Of a DNA stretch of 64,000 nucleotides, positions 56,314 through 64,000 are shown piece after piece. The position numbers and the translations under genes are program-made. Location of the stretch: assembly GCF_001061665.1 (NCBI RefSeq), contig NZ_JVSP01000002.1, positions 215,177 through 279,176 on the forward strand, in the 5' to 3' direction. The notes beneath the pieces are model-generated. The model searched no databases, was not told the origin of the DNA, and saw only the letters and a program-made list of their open reading frames with translations. Each line of letters starts with the position of its first letter. The first letter of the stretch is position 1. Source of the stretch: Rothia mucilaginosa. GTDB lineage: Bacteria; Actinomycetota; Actinomycetes; Actinomycetales; Micrococcaceae.

Positions 56314-58386
56314 ATGAAGGCCAAGAACTCTCTGTTTTCACGACTTGGCATGCCCAAGCGATCTCTGGCACGTGTGGGCGCCGCCTGCCTGATTGCCGCC
56401 TCCGCAATTTTGCCTTCCGGTCAGATGGCCGGGGCGGCCCCCGCAGCTCAAGCCTCCCAAGCCACGCCCTACCTCGTGGGTGCCGGCGCAGCCGATATCA
56501 CCGGTGAACCCGGCGAGGTCGGTTTCATGGGCTATGGTGAGACCTCCCAGAAGGGTAGTGGCGTGCATACCCGTCAGTATGCTCGCGCCTTTATTGCTGT
56601 TGACCGTGCCAGCGGTCAGCGTAACCTCATCGTGGTGTTGGATGCTCTCACCGGCTGGCAGTCTCTCCGAGATGAGCTGGTCAAGCGTATCCGCGCCGAG
56701 TATGGATCTGAATACTCGGAATCGAACATCATGATTACCGCAACTCATACGCATGCTACCCCGGGCGGCATTACCCATCAGAGCCTGTACAACATCACAA
56801 CCCTGGGATTCCACCAGGACACCTTTAACGCCCAGGTTGAGGGAACCATGAAGGCCGTGCGTCAGGCAACGAAGGATCTGGCCCCGGGCAACCTGACGGT
56901 CTCGACCTCTAAGCTCACGGGTGTGGGTGTGAACCGTTCGCGCGAGGCTTATAACCGAGATTCGCAGGAGTTGCGTTCCAAGCTTCCGAACGGTACCGAC
57001 CCGACTAACATGACCCTGCGTCTGGAACGTAACGGTAAGACTCGTGCGGTGCTGAACTGGTACGCGTTGCACCCGACTTCTCTGACCTCGAAGAATACCC
57101 TGATTTCAAGCGATAACAAGGGTTACGCCGAGTATCTGTTGGAGAATCAGGATCACGGCATTGACCGTAACGTCACGGGTAGCGGTGATGGTTTCGTTGC
57201 GGCGTTTGCAAATGCTAATGCCGGTGATGTTTCTCCGAATACGTGGCTCAAGCCGGGTCAGGGGCCCACCAAGGATGACCATCAGAACCTGAAGATTCAG
57301 GGGCAGAAGCAGGCAGATGCCGTGCGCGCCCAGCTCAAGAGCGCGGGTAACCCGGTGGGCACCGGCCTGGATTCGCGAATCTCCTACTTCAACTTCTCAG
57401 GTATGAACGTTGACGCGAAGTACACCGGAACCGGCCGTAATGAGCGCACCTGTCAGGGATTCTTGGGCACCGCTTTTGGTGCCGGCTCGACCGAAGATGG
57501 CGGTGGCGGCTGGGATGTGTATAAGGAAGGTTCCGGACGTCCCTCGATTTTGGGATTCCTTGCTTTTACTCCGAGCTCCGCTCAGATTAGCTGTCAGAAA
57601 CCGAAGGGTATCCTCTTCTCTGCTAAAAATGGAACGATCATTCAGGAGAAGTTCCCCGTCCAGATTATGCGCTTTGGTGACTACTATCTGCTGGGTATGC
57701 CGGGCGAATTTACCGGCGCGGTGGGCGTGCAGTATCGTCAGGACGCCGCTAAGCTCTTCGGTGTGCCCGAGTCGCATATTATTCTGCAGGGGTACACCAA
57801 CGCCTATGACCACTACGTGACGACCCCCGAGGAGTACGATTCGCAGCAGTATGAGGGCGGCGCAACCCTCTTTGGTCGTTATACCTCCAGCGCTTTCCGC
57901 CAGACGATTAACGAAGTGGGTACCTCCCTGAAGAACGGTACTTCTCTGAGTATCGGCGATCGTCCGCAGGATCGTCGCCCGGTGGCCAGCCTGCAGGGTA
58001 AGGTCGTCTATGACAGCCCGATGTTTGGCACGCGATATGGGCAGGTCACTCAGCAGCCGCAGGACGCTATTGCCGGTCGGCAGGAGGTTTCCGCGCGCTT
58101 TGTCGGCGCTCACCCGAATAACAATATTCATCACGACGGTAGCTACTTCGTGATTGAGCGTCGAGAGGGCAATACGTGGAAGTACTACACGGGCGATAAC
58201 AACCCGGATACTTTCTACGAGTGGAAGCGCATGGGTATTGCCGCCTCGCAGGTGACGGTTCGTTGGAAGGTTCCCTTGAATACCCCAAAGGGCCAGTACC
58301 GCATTCGTTATTTCGGCACCGCAAAGAAGATTACGGGTGCGAAGACCAACTTTGAAGGTCAGACTCGCCAGTTCCAGGTTGTCTAA
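56314..58386 (+). CDS. secreted neutral/alkaline ceramidase
   Basis: A roughly 690-aa secreted amidohydrolase that cleaves ceramide to sphingosine and fatty acid. The N-terminus MKAKNSLFSRLGMPKRSLA plus a hydrophobic stretch ending AGAAPAA is a signal peptide. The family blocks follow: VGAGAADITGEPGEVGFMGYG, ITATHTHATPGGITHQ (metal-binding His), FANANAGDVSPN, and GMPGEFTGAVG. A C-terminal beta domain binds substrate in relatives. The start is uncertain: 56314 gives the best signal peptide, while an in-frame ATG at 56203 lacks a good ribosome site. Confidence 0.88.
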   Translation: MKAKNSLFSRLGMPKRSLARVGAACLIAASAILPSGQMAGAAPAAQASQATPYLVGAGAADITGEPGEVGFMGYGETSQKGSGVHTRQYARAFIAVDRASGQRNLIVVLDALTGWQSLRDELVKRIRAEYGSEYSESNIMITATHTHATPGGITHQSLYNITTLGFHQDTFNAQVEGTMKAVRQATKDLAPGNLTVSTSKLTGVGVNRSREAYNRDSQELRSKLPNGTDPTNMTLRLERNGKTRAVLNWYALHPTSLTSKNTLISSDNKGYAEYLLENQDHGIDRNVTGSGDGFVAAFANANAGDVSPNTWLKPGQGPTKDDHQNLKIQGQKQADAVRAQLKSAGNPVGTGLDSRISYFNFSGMNVDAKYTGTGRNERTCQGFLGTAFGAGSTEDGGGGWDVYKEGSGRPSILGFLAFTPSSAQISCQKPKGILFSAKNGTIIQEKFPVQIMRFGDYYLLGMPGEFTGAVGVQYRQDAAKLFGVPESHIILQGYTNAYDHYVTTPEEYDSQQYEGGATLFGRYTSSAFRQTINEVGTSLKNGTSLSIGDRPQDRRPVASLQGKVVYDSPMFGTRYGQVTQQPQDAIAGRQEVSARFVGAHPNNNIHHDGSYFVIERREGNTWKYYTGDNNPDTFYEWKRMGIAASQVTVRWKVPLNTPKGQYRIRYFGTAKKITGAKTNFEGQTRQFQVV

Positions 58387-58438
58387 ATACTGACAGCAAC
58401 GGGATTGGGCGACGCTTGCGCCTTTGCCGGTACATGAG

Positions 58439-58472
58439 AAGTCGCCAAGAACTCGGGTTCTTGGCGACTTTT
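58439..58472 (+). terminator. terminator of ceramidase gene
   Basis: AAGTCGCCAAGAAC and GTTCTTGGCGACTT with a TCGG loop and a TTTT end. Confidence 0.93.
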
Positions 58473-58728
58473 CGTATATTCGTATAACGGGGTGTCGGGG
58501 TGATGCCGTGGGAGTCGACAAGGACAGAATTGCAAGCATGTAATTTAAGTGGTGTAAATCACCGGAAACTGCCTTCATATCTGCTTAAAAGTGGAAAATC
58601 CGTGCAGCCCCGCTAGATTAAGCCGAGTTTAACCTGTATAGTCTTATGCGAAGTACTTGAGCTCGGTGTACTGGATCCACCCTTGGTGGGTTCCCTCGGG
58701 ACTTTCCGAGGATACGGGCAAACGAATC

Positions 58729-58790
58729 AATGGCAGTATGGATACCGTCCTTTGGCGTTGCTTTTTGCTGACGCCTAAATGCCATTTTTA
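58729..58790 (+). promoter_or_regulatory. attenuator-like hairpin in the str operon leader
   Basis: Outer arms AATGGCA/TGCCATT enclose inner GGCGT/ACGCC and end in TTTTTA, about 210 nt before rpsL. It resembles an intrinsic terminator placed within the leader. Other hairpins lie just upstream (for example CCTCGG/CCGAGG). Confidence 0.55.
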
Positions 58791-58997
58791 CGTGTGCCCA
58801 AAAACTTTTTCGTCTTCGGATGAAAGATGAAAAGGAAACAGAACTCGCCGAGAGTTGAGGAACCTATAGAAACCAACCGGAGTGCCCAGTGCACCCGAGC
58901 GTTTCTGATAACCGAGAGCACCCATCCACTGCGATGGGGGCCAGTAAGTTTATACGGGCTTCTCCAACGAGAAACCCGATCAAGCAACGGAGAAAAC

Positions 58998-59372
58998 GTG
59001 CCTACTATTCAGCAGCTGGTCCGTAAGGGCCGGACTCCCAAGGTCGTTAAGACCAAGGCGCCCGCACTGAAGGGCAACCCCATGAAGCGTGGCGTGTGCA
59101 CCCGTGTGTACACCACCACCCCGAAGAAGCCGAACTCGGCACTGCGTAAGGTCGCTCGTGTCAAGCTCAACGGCGGCGTCGAGGTTACCGCATACATCCC
59201 CGGTGAGGGCCACAACCTGCAGGAGCACTCGATTGTGCTCGTTCGCGGTGGTCGTGTGAAGGACCTCCCCGGTGTTCGCTACAAGATCGTTCGTGGCGCT
59301 CTGGATACCCAGGGTGTTAAGGGTCGCGGCCAGGCTCGCTCCCGCTACGGCGCTAAGAAGGAGAAGAAGTAA
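58998..59372 (+). CDS. rpsL: 30S ribosomal protein S12
   Basis: A 124-aa S12, a decoding-centre protein. [20 protein letters not shown] at the N-terminus, [18 protein letters not shown] and [16 protein letters not shown] are standard. The two Lys residues in TPKKPNS and the Lys in VKDLPGV, often mutated in streptomycin resistance, are wild type. The start is GTG at 58998 with ACGGAGAAAAC upstream. It overlaps rpsG by 1 nt. Confidence 0.98.
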   Translation: MPTIQQLVRKGRTPKVVKTKAPALKGNPMKRGVCTRVYTTTPKKPNSALRKVARVKLNGGVEVTAYIPGEGHNLQEHSIVLVRGGRVKDLPGVRYKIVRGALDTQGVKGRGQARSRYGAKKEKK

Positions 59373-59842
59373 TGCCTCGTAAGGGTCCCGCTCCCAAGCG
59401 TCCCCTCGTAAACGATCCTGTTTACGGTTCTGCGCTGGTCACTCAGCTGATCAACAAGGTTCTGCTGGACGGTAAGAAGTCCGTCGCAGAGCGCATCGTC
59501 TACGGTGCCCTCGAGGGCGTCGAGAAGAAGACCGGTTCCGATCCGGTCGCAACCCTGAAGAAGGCTATGGACAACATCAAGCCTTCTCTCGAGGTTCGCT
59601 CCCGCCGCGTTGGCGGTGCAACCTACCAGGTTCCGGTTGAGGTTCGCCCCGGCCGTTCCACCGCTCTGGCTCTTCGCTGGCTCGTTGGCTTCTCCAAGCA
59701 GCGCCGCGAGAAGACCATGACTGAGCGTCTGATGAACGAGATCCTGGATGCGTCCAACGGTCTCGGTGCCGCTGTGAAGCGTCGCGAGGACACTCACAAG
59801 ATGGCCGAGTCCAACAAGGCCTTCGCACACTACCGCTGGTAA
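59372..59842 (+). CDS. rpsG: 30S ribosomal protein S7
   Basis: A 156-aa S7, the assembly protein for the 30S head. [45 protein letters not shown] and [13 protein letters not shown] match. The start overlaps the rpsL stop (TAATG), so they are coupled. Confidence 0.98.
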   Translation: MPRKGPAPKRPLVNDPVYGSALVTQLINKVLLDGKKSVAERIVYGALEGVEKKTGSDPVATLKKAMDNIKPSLEVRSRRVGGATYQVPVEVRPGRSTALALRWLVGFSKQRREKTMTERLMNEILDASNGLGAAVKRREDTHKMAESNKAFAHYRW

Positions 59843-59854
59843 TTCTCCGTTTAG

Positions 59855-59887
59855 AGCCTGCCGAGTCGATTCGAGTCGGCAGGCTTT
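59855..59887 (+). terminator. hairpin between rpsG and fusA
   Basis: AGCCTGCCGA and TCGGCAGGCT flank a short loop and are followed by TTT; it may reduce read-through within the str operon. Confidence 0.6.
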
Positions 59888-59914
59888 CGGAGTATCTCAT
59901 TTAGGGAGAATAAC

Positions 59915-62029
59915 GTGGCACTTGACGTGTTCACCGACCTTAGCAAGGTCCGCAACATCGGTATTATGGCGCACATCGACGCCGGTAAGACCACCACCAC
60001 TGAGCGCATTCTGTTCTACACCGGTATTAACCACAAGATCGGTGAGACCCACGACGGCGCTTCCACCATGGACTGGATGGCTCAGGAGCAGGAGCGAGGT
60101 ATCACCATTACCTCCGCAGCAACCACCTGCTTCTGGAAGGGCAACCAGATCAACATTATCGACACCCCCGGTCACGTCGACTTCACCGTTGAGGTTGAGC
60201 GCTCCCTGCGCGTCCTCGACGGCGCAGTTGCTGTGTTCGACGGCAAGGAAGGTGTTGAGCCCCAGTCTGAGACCGTTTGGCGCCAGGCTGACAAGTACGA
60301 TGTCCCCCGTATCTGCTTCGTCAACAAGATGGACAAGATGGGTGCTGACTTCTACTTCACCGTTCAGACCATTATCGACCGCCTGGGCGCTCGCCCGCTG
60401 GTCCTCCAGCTCCCCATCGGTGCTGAGAGCGACTTCATCGGCGTTGTCGACCTGCTCGAGATGAAGGCATATGTGTGGCCCGGCGACGCCAAGGGCGACG
60501 TGACCATGGGTGCCTCCTACGAGGTTCAGGACATTCCTGCTGACCTGGTTGAGAAGGCTGAGCAGTACCGCTCCGAGCTGGTGGAGGCTGTTGCCGAGTC
60601 CAGCGAAGAGCTCATGGAGAAGTACCTCGAAGAGGGCGAGCTGACCATCCCCGAGATCAAGGCTGGTATCCGCCAGCTCGTGATCGCAGGCGAGGCATTC
60701 CCCGTTCTCTGCGGTTCTGCATTCAAGAACCGCGGTGTTCAGCCCATGCTGGACGCCGTGATTGATTACCTGCCCTCCCCGCTGGACGTTCCGGACGTCG
60801 TCGGCTCCAACCCCTCCAACGAGGAAGAGAAGCTGACCCGTAAGGCATCCGCTGACGAGCCCTTCGCAGCGCTGGCATTCAAGGTCGCAGCTCACCCGTT
60901 CTACGGTCAGCTGACCTACACCCGCGTGTACTCCGGTGTGGCAGCTCAGGGCCAGCAGGTTCTGAACTCCACCAAGGGTAAGAAGGAGCGTATCGGTAAG
61001 CTCTTCCAGATGCACTCCAACAAGGAGAACCCTGTTGAGGAGATCACCGCAGGTCACATTTACGCAGCAATCGGTCTGAAGGACACTACCACCGGTGACA
61101 CCCTGTGCGACCCCGCACACCCGATTGTTCTCGAGTCGATGACCTTCCCCGACCCCGTGATCTTCGTGGCTATTGAGCCCAAGACCAAGGGCGACCAGGA
61201 GAAGATGTCCACCGCTATCCAGAAGCTCTCCGCTGAGGACCCCACCTTCACCGTTTCGCTGAACGAAGAAACCGGTCAGACCGAAATCGGTGGTATGGGT
61301 GAGCTGCACCTGGACATCATCGTCGACCGTATGAAGCGTGAGTTCAAGGTCGAGGCTAACGTTGGTAAGCCTCAGGTTGCATACCGCGAGACCATCAAGA
61401 AGGCAGTCGAGAAGGTCGACTACACCCACAAGAAGCAGACCGGTGGTTCCGGTCAGTTCGCAAAGGTGCAGGTCTCCTTCGAGCCCCTGCCCCTGGATGG
61501 CGAAGAGCTGTACCTGTTCGAGGACAAGGTCACCGGTGGCCGCGTGCCTCGCGAGTACATCCCCTCGGTCGACGCTGGTATCCAGGACGCCATGAAGTTC
61601 GGTGTCCTCGCTGGCTACCCGATGGTGGGCGTGAAGGCAACCCTGCTCGACGGCGCTTACCACGACGTCGACTCCTCCGAAATGGCGTTCAAGATCGCTG
61701 GTTCGATGGTCTTCAAGGAAGGCGCTAAGCGCGCTAACCCGGTCCTGCTCGAGCCGCTGATGGACGTTGAGGTTCGTACCCCCGAGGAGTACATGGGCGA
61801 CGTGATCGGCGACCTGAACTCCCGCCGTGGCCAGGTTCGTTCCATGGAGGACGCATCCGGCGTTAAGATCATCAAGGCTATCGTGCCCCTGACCGAAATG
61901 TTCGGTTACATTGGCGACCTGCGTGGCAAGACCCAGGGTCGTGCAGTGTTCTCGATGGCATTCGATAGCTACGGCGAGGTTCCCAAGAACGTCGCTGACG
62001 AGATCATCCAGAAGAGCCGCGGCGAGTAA
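59915..62029 (+). CDS. fusA: elongation factor G
   Basis: A 704-aa GTPase driving ribosome translocation. G1 [16 protein letters not shown]2 [14 protein letters not shown]3 DTPGHVDF and G4 NKMDKMG are in order in the first 150 residues; domains II-V follow, with domain IV block [23 protein letters not shown] precedes the GTG start. Confidence 0.98.
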   Translation: MALDVFTDLSKVRNIGIMAHIDAGKTTTTERILFYTGINHKIGETHDGASTMDWMAQEQERGITITSAATTCFWKGNQINIIDTPGHVDFTVEVERSLRVLDGAVAVFDGKEGVEPQSETVWRQADKYDVPRICFVNKMDKMGADFYFTVQTIIDRLGARPLVLQLPIGAESDFIGVVDLLEMKAYVWPGDAKGDVTMGASYEVQDIPADLVEKAEQYRSELVEAVAESSEELMEKYLEEGELTIPEIKAGIRQLVIAGEAFPVLCGSAFKNRGVQPMLDAVIDYLPSPLDVPDVVGSNPSNEEEKLTRKASADEPFAALAFKVAAHPFYGQLTYTRVYSGVAAQGQQVLNSTKGKKERIGKLFQMHSNKENPVEEITAGHIYAAIGLKDTTTGDTLCDPAHPIVLESMTFPDPVIFVAIEPKTKGDQEKMSTAIQKLSAEDPTFTVSLNEETGQTEIGGMGELHLDIIVDRMKREFKVEANVGKPQVAYRETIKKAVEKVDYTHKKQTGGSGQFAKVQVSFEPLPLDGEELYLFEDKVTGGRVPREYIPSVDAGIQDAMKFGVLAGYPMVGVKATLLDGAYHDVDSSEMAFKIAGSMVFKEGAKRANPVLLEPLMDVEVRTPEEYMGDVIGDLNSRRGQVRSMEDASGVKIIKAIVPLTEMFGYIGDLRGKTQGRAVFSMAFDSYGEVPKNVADEIIQKSRGE

Positions 62030-62045
62030 TTCTCGCGACTCACCC

Positions 62046-62075
62046 GTGGGCCACGGGGTAAAACCCGTGGCCCAC
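62046..62075 (+). terminator. hairpin between fusA and tuf
   Basis: GTGGGCCACGGG/CCCGTGGCCCAC with a 6-nt loop, followed by AAATTTTT a few bases on. Confidence 0.75.
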
Positions 62076-62229
62076 AGCGAAATTTTTCCATTAAATCCAT
62101 CATTGAGAGCATGGACAGTTTCATCTCTGCGGCGTAATCCGCTATTGTAGACGCTAGACCGTTTTATAACGGGATGCGCCGGAGTGAAGATCCGCGTGCA
62201 TGTTTTCAATCGTTCTAGGAGGAACACTC

Positions 62230-63420
62230 TTGGCTAAGGCTAAGTTCGAGCGCTCCAAGCCTCACGTTAACGTCGGTACCATTGGTCACGTTGACCACGG
62301 TAAGACCACCCTGACCGCAGCAATCTCCAAGGTTCTGGCTGACAAGTACCCGGACCTGAACGAGAAGCGCGACTTCGGCATGATCGACTCCGCTCCCGAG
62401 GAGCGCCAGCGCGGTATTACCATTAACATTGCTCACATTGAGTACCAGACCGAGAAGCGCCACTACGCACACGTTGACGCTCCCGGCCACGCTGACTACG
62501 TCAAGAACATGATTACCGGTGCGGCTCAGATGGACGGCGCAATCCTCGTGGTTGCTGCTACCGACGGCCCCATGGCACAGACCCGCGAGCACGTTCTGCT
62601 CGCTCGCCAGGTTGGCGTCCCCACCCTGCTGGTTGCACTGAACAAGGCAGACATGGTTGACGACGAAGAGCTCCTCGACCTCGTCGAGATGGAGGTCCGT
62701 GACCTCCTCTCCTCGCAGGAGTTCGACGGCGACAACGCCCCTGTCATTCGCGTTTCCGCACTGAAGGCTCTCGAAGGCGATCCCGAGTGGGTTGCTAAGA
62801 TCGAGGAGCTCATGGACGCAGTCGACACCTACATCCCGGACCCCGTGCGTGAGAAGGACAAGCCCTTCCTCATGCCCATCGAGGACGTCTTCACCATCAC
62901 CGGTCGTGGCACCGTGGTGACCGGCCGTGCAGAGCGCGGTACCCTGAAGCTGAACTCCGAGGTCGAGATCGTTGGTATCCGCCCGATCCAGAAGACCACC
63001 GTTACCGGTATCGAGATGTTCCACAAGCAGCTCGACGAGGCATGGGCAGGCGAGAACTGTGGTCTGCTGCTGCGTGGTCTGAAGCGCGACGATGTTGAGC
63101 GTGGTCAGGTTGTCGTGGAGCCGGGCTCCATCACCCCCCACACCGAGTTCGAGGCAAACGTCTACATCCTCTCCAAGGATGAGGGTGGCCGTCACAACCC
63201 CTTCTACTCCAACTACCGTCCTCAGTTCTACTTCCGTACCACTGACGTGACCGGCGTTATCACCCTCCCCGAGGGCACCGAGATGGTTATGCCCGGTGAC
63301 AACACCGAGATGACCGTTGACCTGATTCAGCCCATCGCAATGGAAGAGGGCCTCGGCTTCGCTATCCGTGAGGGTGGCCGCACCGTTGGTTCGGGTCGCG
63401 TTACCAAGATCATCAAGTAA
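62230..63420 (+). CDS. tuf: elongation factor Tu
   Basis: A 396-aa GTPase that delivers aminoacyl-tRNA. [29 protein letters not shown] (G1), [17 protein letters not shown] and NKADMVD are present. The start is TTG at 62230, 8 nt after AGGAGG; the ORF extends upstream but the N-terminus matches the family at this codon. Confidence 0.98.
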   Translation: MAKAKFERSKPHVNVGTIGHVDHGKTTLTAAISKVLADKYPDLNEKRDFGMIDSAPEERQRGITINIAHIEYQTEKRHYAHVDAPGHADYVKNMITGAAQMDGAILVVAATDGPMAQTREHVLLARQVGVPTLLVALNKADMVDDEELLDLVEMEVRDLLSSQEFDGDNAPVIRVSALKALEGDPEWVAKIEELMDAVDTYIPDPVREKDKPFLMPIEDVFTITGRGTVVTGRAERGTLKLNSEVEIVGIRPIQKTTVTGIEMFHKQLDEAWAGENCGLLLRGLKRDDVERGQVVVEPGSITPHTEFEANVYILSKDEGGRHNPFYSNYRPQFYFRTTDVTGVITLPEGTEMVMPGDNTEMTVDLIQPIAMEEGLGFAIREGGRTVGSGRVTKIIK

Positions 63421-63492
63421 TTGCCGTAAACTTTACGACAATTCGCTGGTGACCTGCCGGAGGGTTTTCCCCTCCACCAGGTAGCGATACTT

Positions 63493-63527
63493 AAGGACCC
63501 CCGCAGTTTTGCGGGGGTCCTTTTGTT
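63493..63527 (+). terminator. terminator of the str operon
   Basis: AAGGACCCCCGC and GCGGGGGTCCTT with a 6-nt loop, followed by TTTTGTT. Confidence 0.95.
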
Positions 63528-63800
63528 ATGCCCAGAACCGGTCTCGTAGTGGTCTTGCCATAGCACCTAGACAAAATCGTAGGCCGACCAGCGCAGGACA
63601 GGGCCGGATAACCCCTCACGGTACCCGAGCATTTAGAAGGGACCACGCAGAAAAATACGGGGGAAGAAAATCTAGAAGAAGAGCAACGGGGCGGAGGACA
63701 GGCCACGAAAGTGCGCGGGGCTTCGGAAACGTTCTGCCCTGTGACCGCAGACCTTGCTAGTTGTTCCTCGTCGCAATGGGGGATGGCGGAAGCGACAAAG

Positions 63801-63836
63801 AAGCAGCCCTCAGCCGTATGAAGCTGAGGGCCGCTT
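63801..63836 (-). terminator. terminator for the minus-strand gene at the right edge
   Basis: AAGC..GCCCTCAGC and GCTGAGGGC..GCTT; on the minus strand the hairpin is followed by CTTTGTC. Confidence 0.75.
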
Positions 63837-63902
63837 GAAGGTGGGGCGCCTTGGAAAACACGGCTTACCGTGACTTCTCAGGGCGTTAGCGAGGCAACGT
63901 CA

Positions 63903-64000
63903 CTACGCCGAACGCCCGTCCCCTTCAGGAACGGAGTAGCCGCCACCGAGAGGCGGGGTCTGCGCCGGCGGAATAGACTGGCTATTCACCGATTGTGGTG
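63903..64000 (-). CDS. C-terminal tail of an unknown minus-strand protein (partial)
   Basis: The last open minus-strand frame reads PQSVNSQSIPPAQTPPLGGG and ends YSVPEGDGRSA before a TAG at 63903. It is Pro/Gly/Ser-rich, like a disordered tail. The other two minus frames have early stops, and a terminator lies 67 nt downstream. Too little is present to name it. Confidence 0.5.
   Translation of the reverse strand, partial: PQSVNSQSIPPAQTPPLGGGYSVPEGDGRSA

Larger units (their letters stand above)
58387..58997 (+). other. long leader/intergenic region before rpsL
   Basis: A 611-nt gap with the ceramidase terminator, then a hairpin-rich leader of the str operon. No gene is convincing. Confidence 0.6.
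63421..63902. other. gap after tuf
   Basis: A 482-nt region between tuf and a minus-strand gene end. It holds two terminators (63493-63527 and 63801-63836) and otherwise nothing I can identify; short frames inside look like noise. Confidence 0.55.

Noticed and set aside
55875-56357. Two minus-strand frames in the AT-rich gap before the ceramidase gene
   Set aside because: They have no ribosome sites or familiar motifs and one overlaps the ceramidase signal-peptide region.
63509-63760. 83-codon plus-strand frame after tuf
   Set aside because: It begins inside the tuf terminator, is very Arg-rich, and has no ribosome site or family resemblance.

Overview
The window looks like a chromosomal segment of a high-GC Gram-positive bacterium (Actinobacteria). 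The evidence is mycothiol synthase (mshD), an actinobacterial GlnR-type regulator beside mshD, the ppk-mutT pairing, an L10 leader before rplJ, and frequent GTG/TTG starts. Sucrose PTS genes plus a full nitrate reductase and molybdenum-cofactor island fit an oral Micrococcaceae member such as Rothia (R. mucilaginosa-like). That name is an inference from gene content, not a search result. Almost all of the window is ordinary chromosomal gene content; I see no IS element, prophage, CRISPR array or rRNA operon.

Layout. 1-4.7 kb (minus strand): start of a NUDIX hydrolase, ppk, mshD and glnR. 4.8-7.2 kb (plus): a 39-aa membrane peptide, a nitrobindin/FABP-like protein and a YgfZ-like protein. 7.2-9.8 kb (minus): pfkA and an aspartate-type aminotransferase. 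10.2-13.1 kb (plus): tRNA-Trp, secE, nusG, rplK, rplA. 13.3-15.6 kb: a TehA-like transporter and an orphan ABC ATPase. 15.7-17.1 kb: L10 leader, rplJ, rplL. 17.2-23.2 kb: a sucrose locus (GH32 hydrolase scrB, PTS EIIBCA scrA, LacI-type regulator scrR) with a GNAT gene inserted; one inverted repeat occurs upstream of both scrA and scrR. 23.3-26.9 kb (minus): moeA, mobA, moaD, moaA. 27.1-33.4 kb (plus): modA, modB, a second moeA, moaC, mog/moaB, moaE and a moeB-rhodanese fusion. 33.4-41.6 kb: narG, narH, narJ, narI, narK. 41.9-47.9 kb: gcvP, gcvT, sdaA. 48.2-55.7 kb: rpoB, rpoC. 56.3-58.4 kb: a secreted neutral ceramidase behind an AT-rich, palindrome-rich gap. 59.0-63.4 kb: the str operon rpsL, rpsG, fusA, tuf. 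The window ends with the tail of a minus-strand gene.

How the parts work together. Molybdate uptake (modAB), cofactor synthesis (moa/moe/mob) and the Mo-dependent NarGHI enzyme with its chaperone and nitrate/nitrite transporter form a near self-contained nitrate-respiration unit; only a clear modC ATPase is missing nearby. The sucrose genes feed the glycolysis represented by pfkA. gcvP, gcvT and sdaA link glycine and serine catabolism, without gcvH in the cluster. The transcription and translation genes keep classical order and have hairpin-rich leaders.

The points most worth a second look are a G10 run inside moeB next to a sharp drop in GC, the shared scr operator, the modAB pair lacking modC with long hairpins, the palindromes before the ceramidase, and several start codons placed 6-7 nt after a -10 box (probable leaderless mRNAs). 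I did not find a convincing wholly new system.
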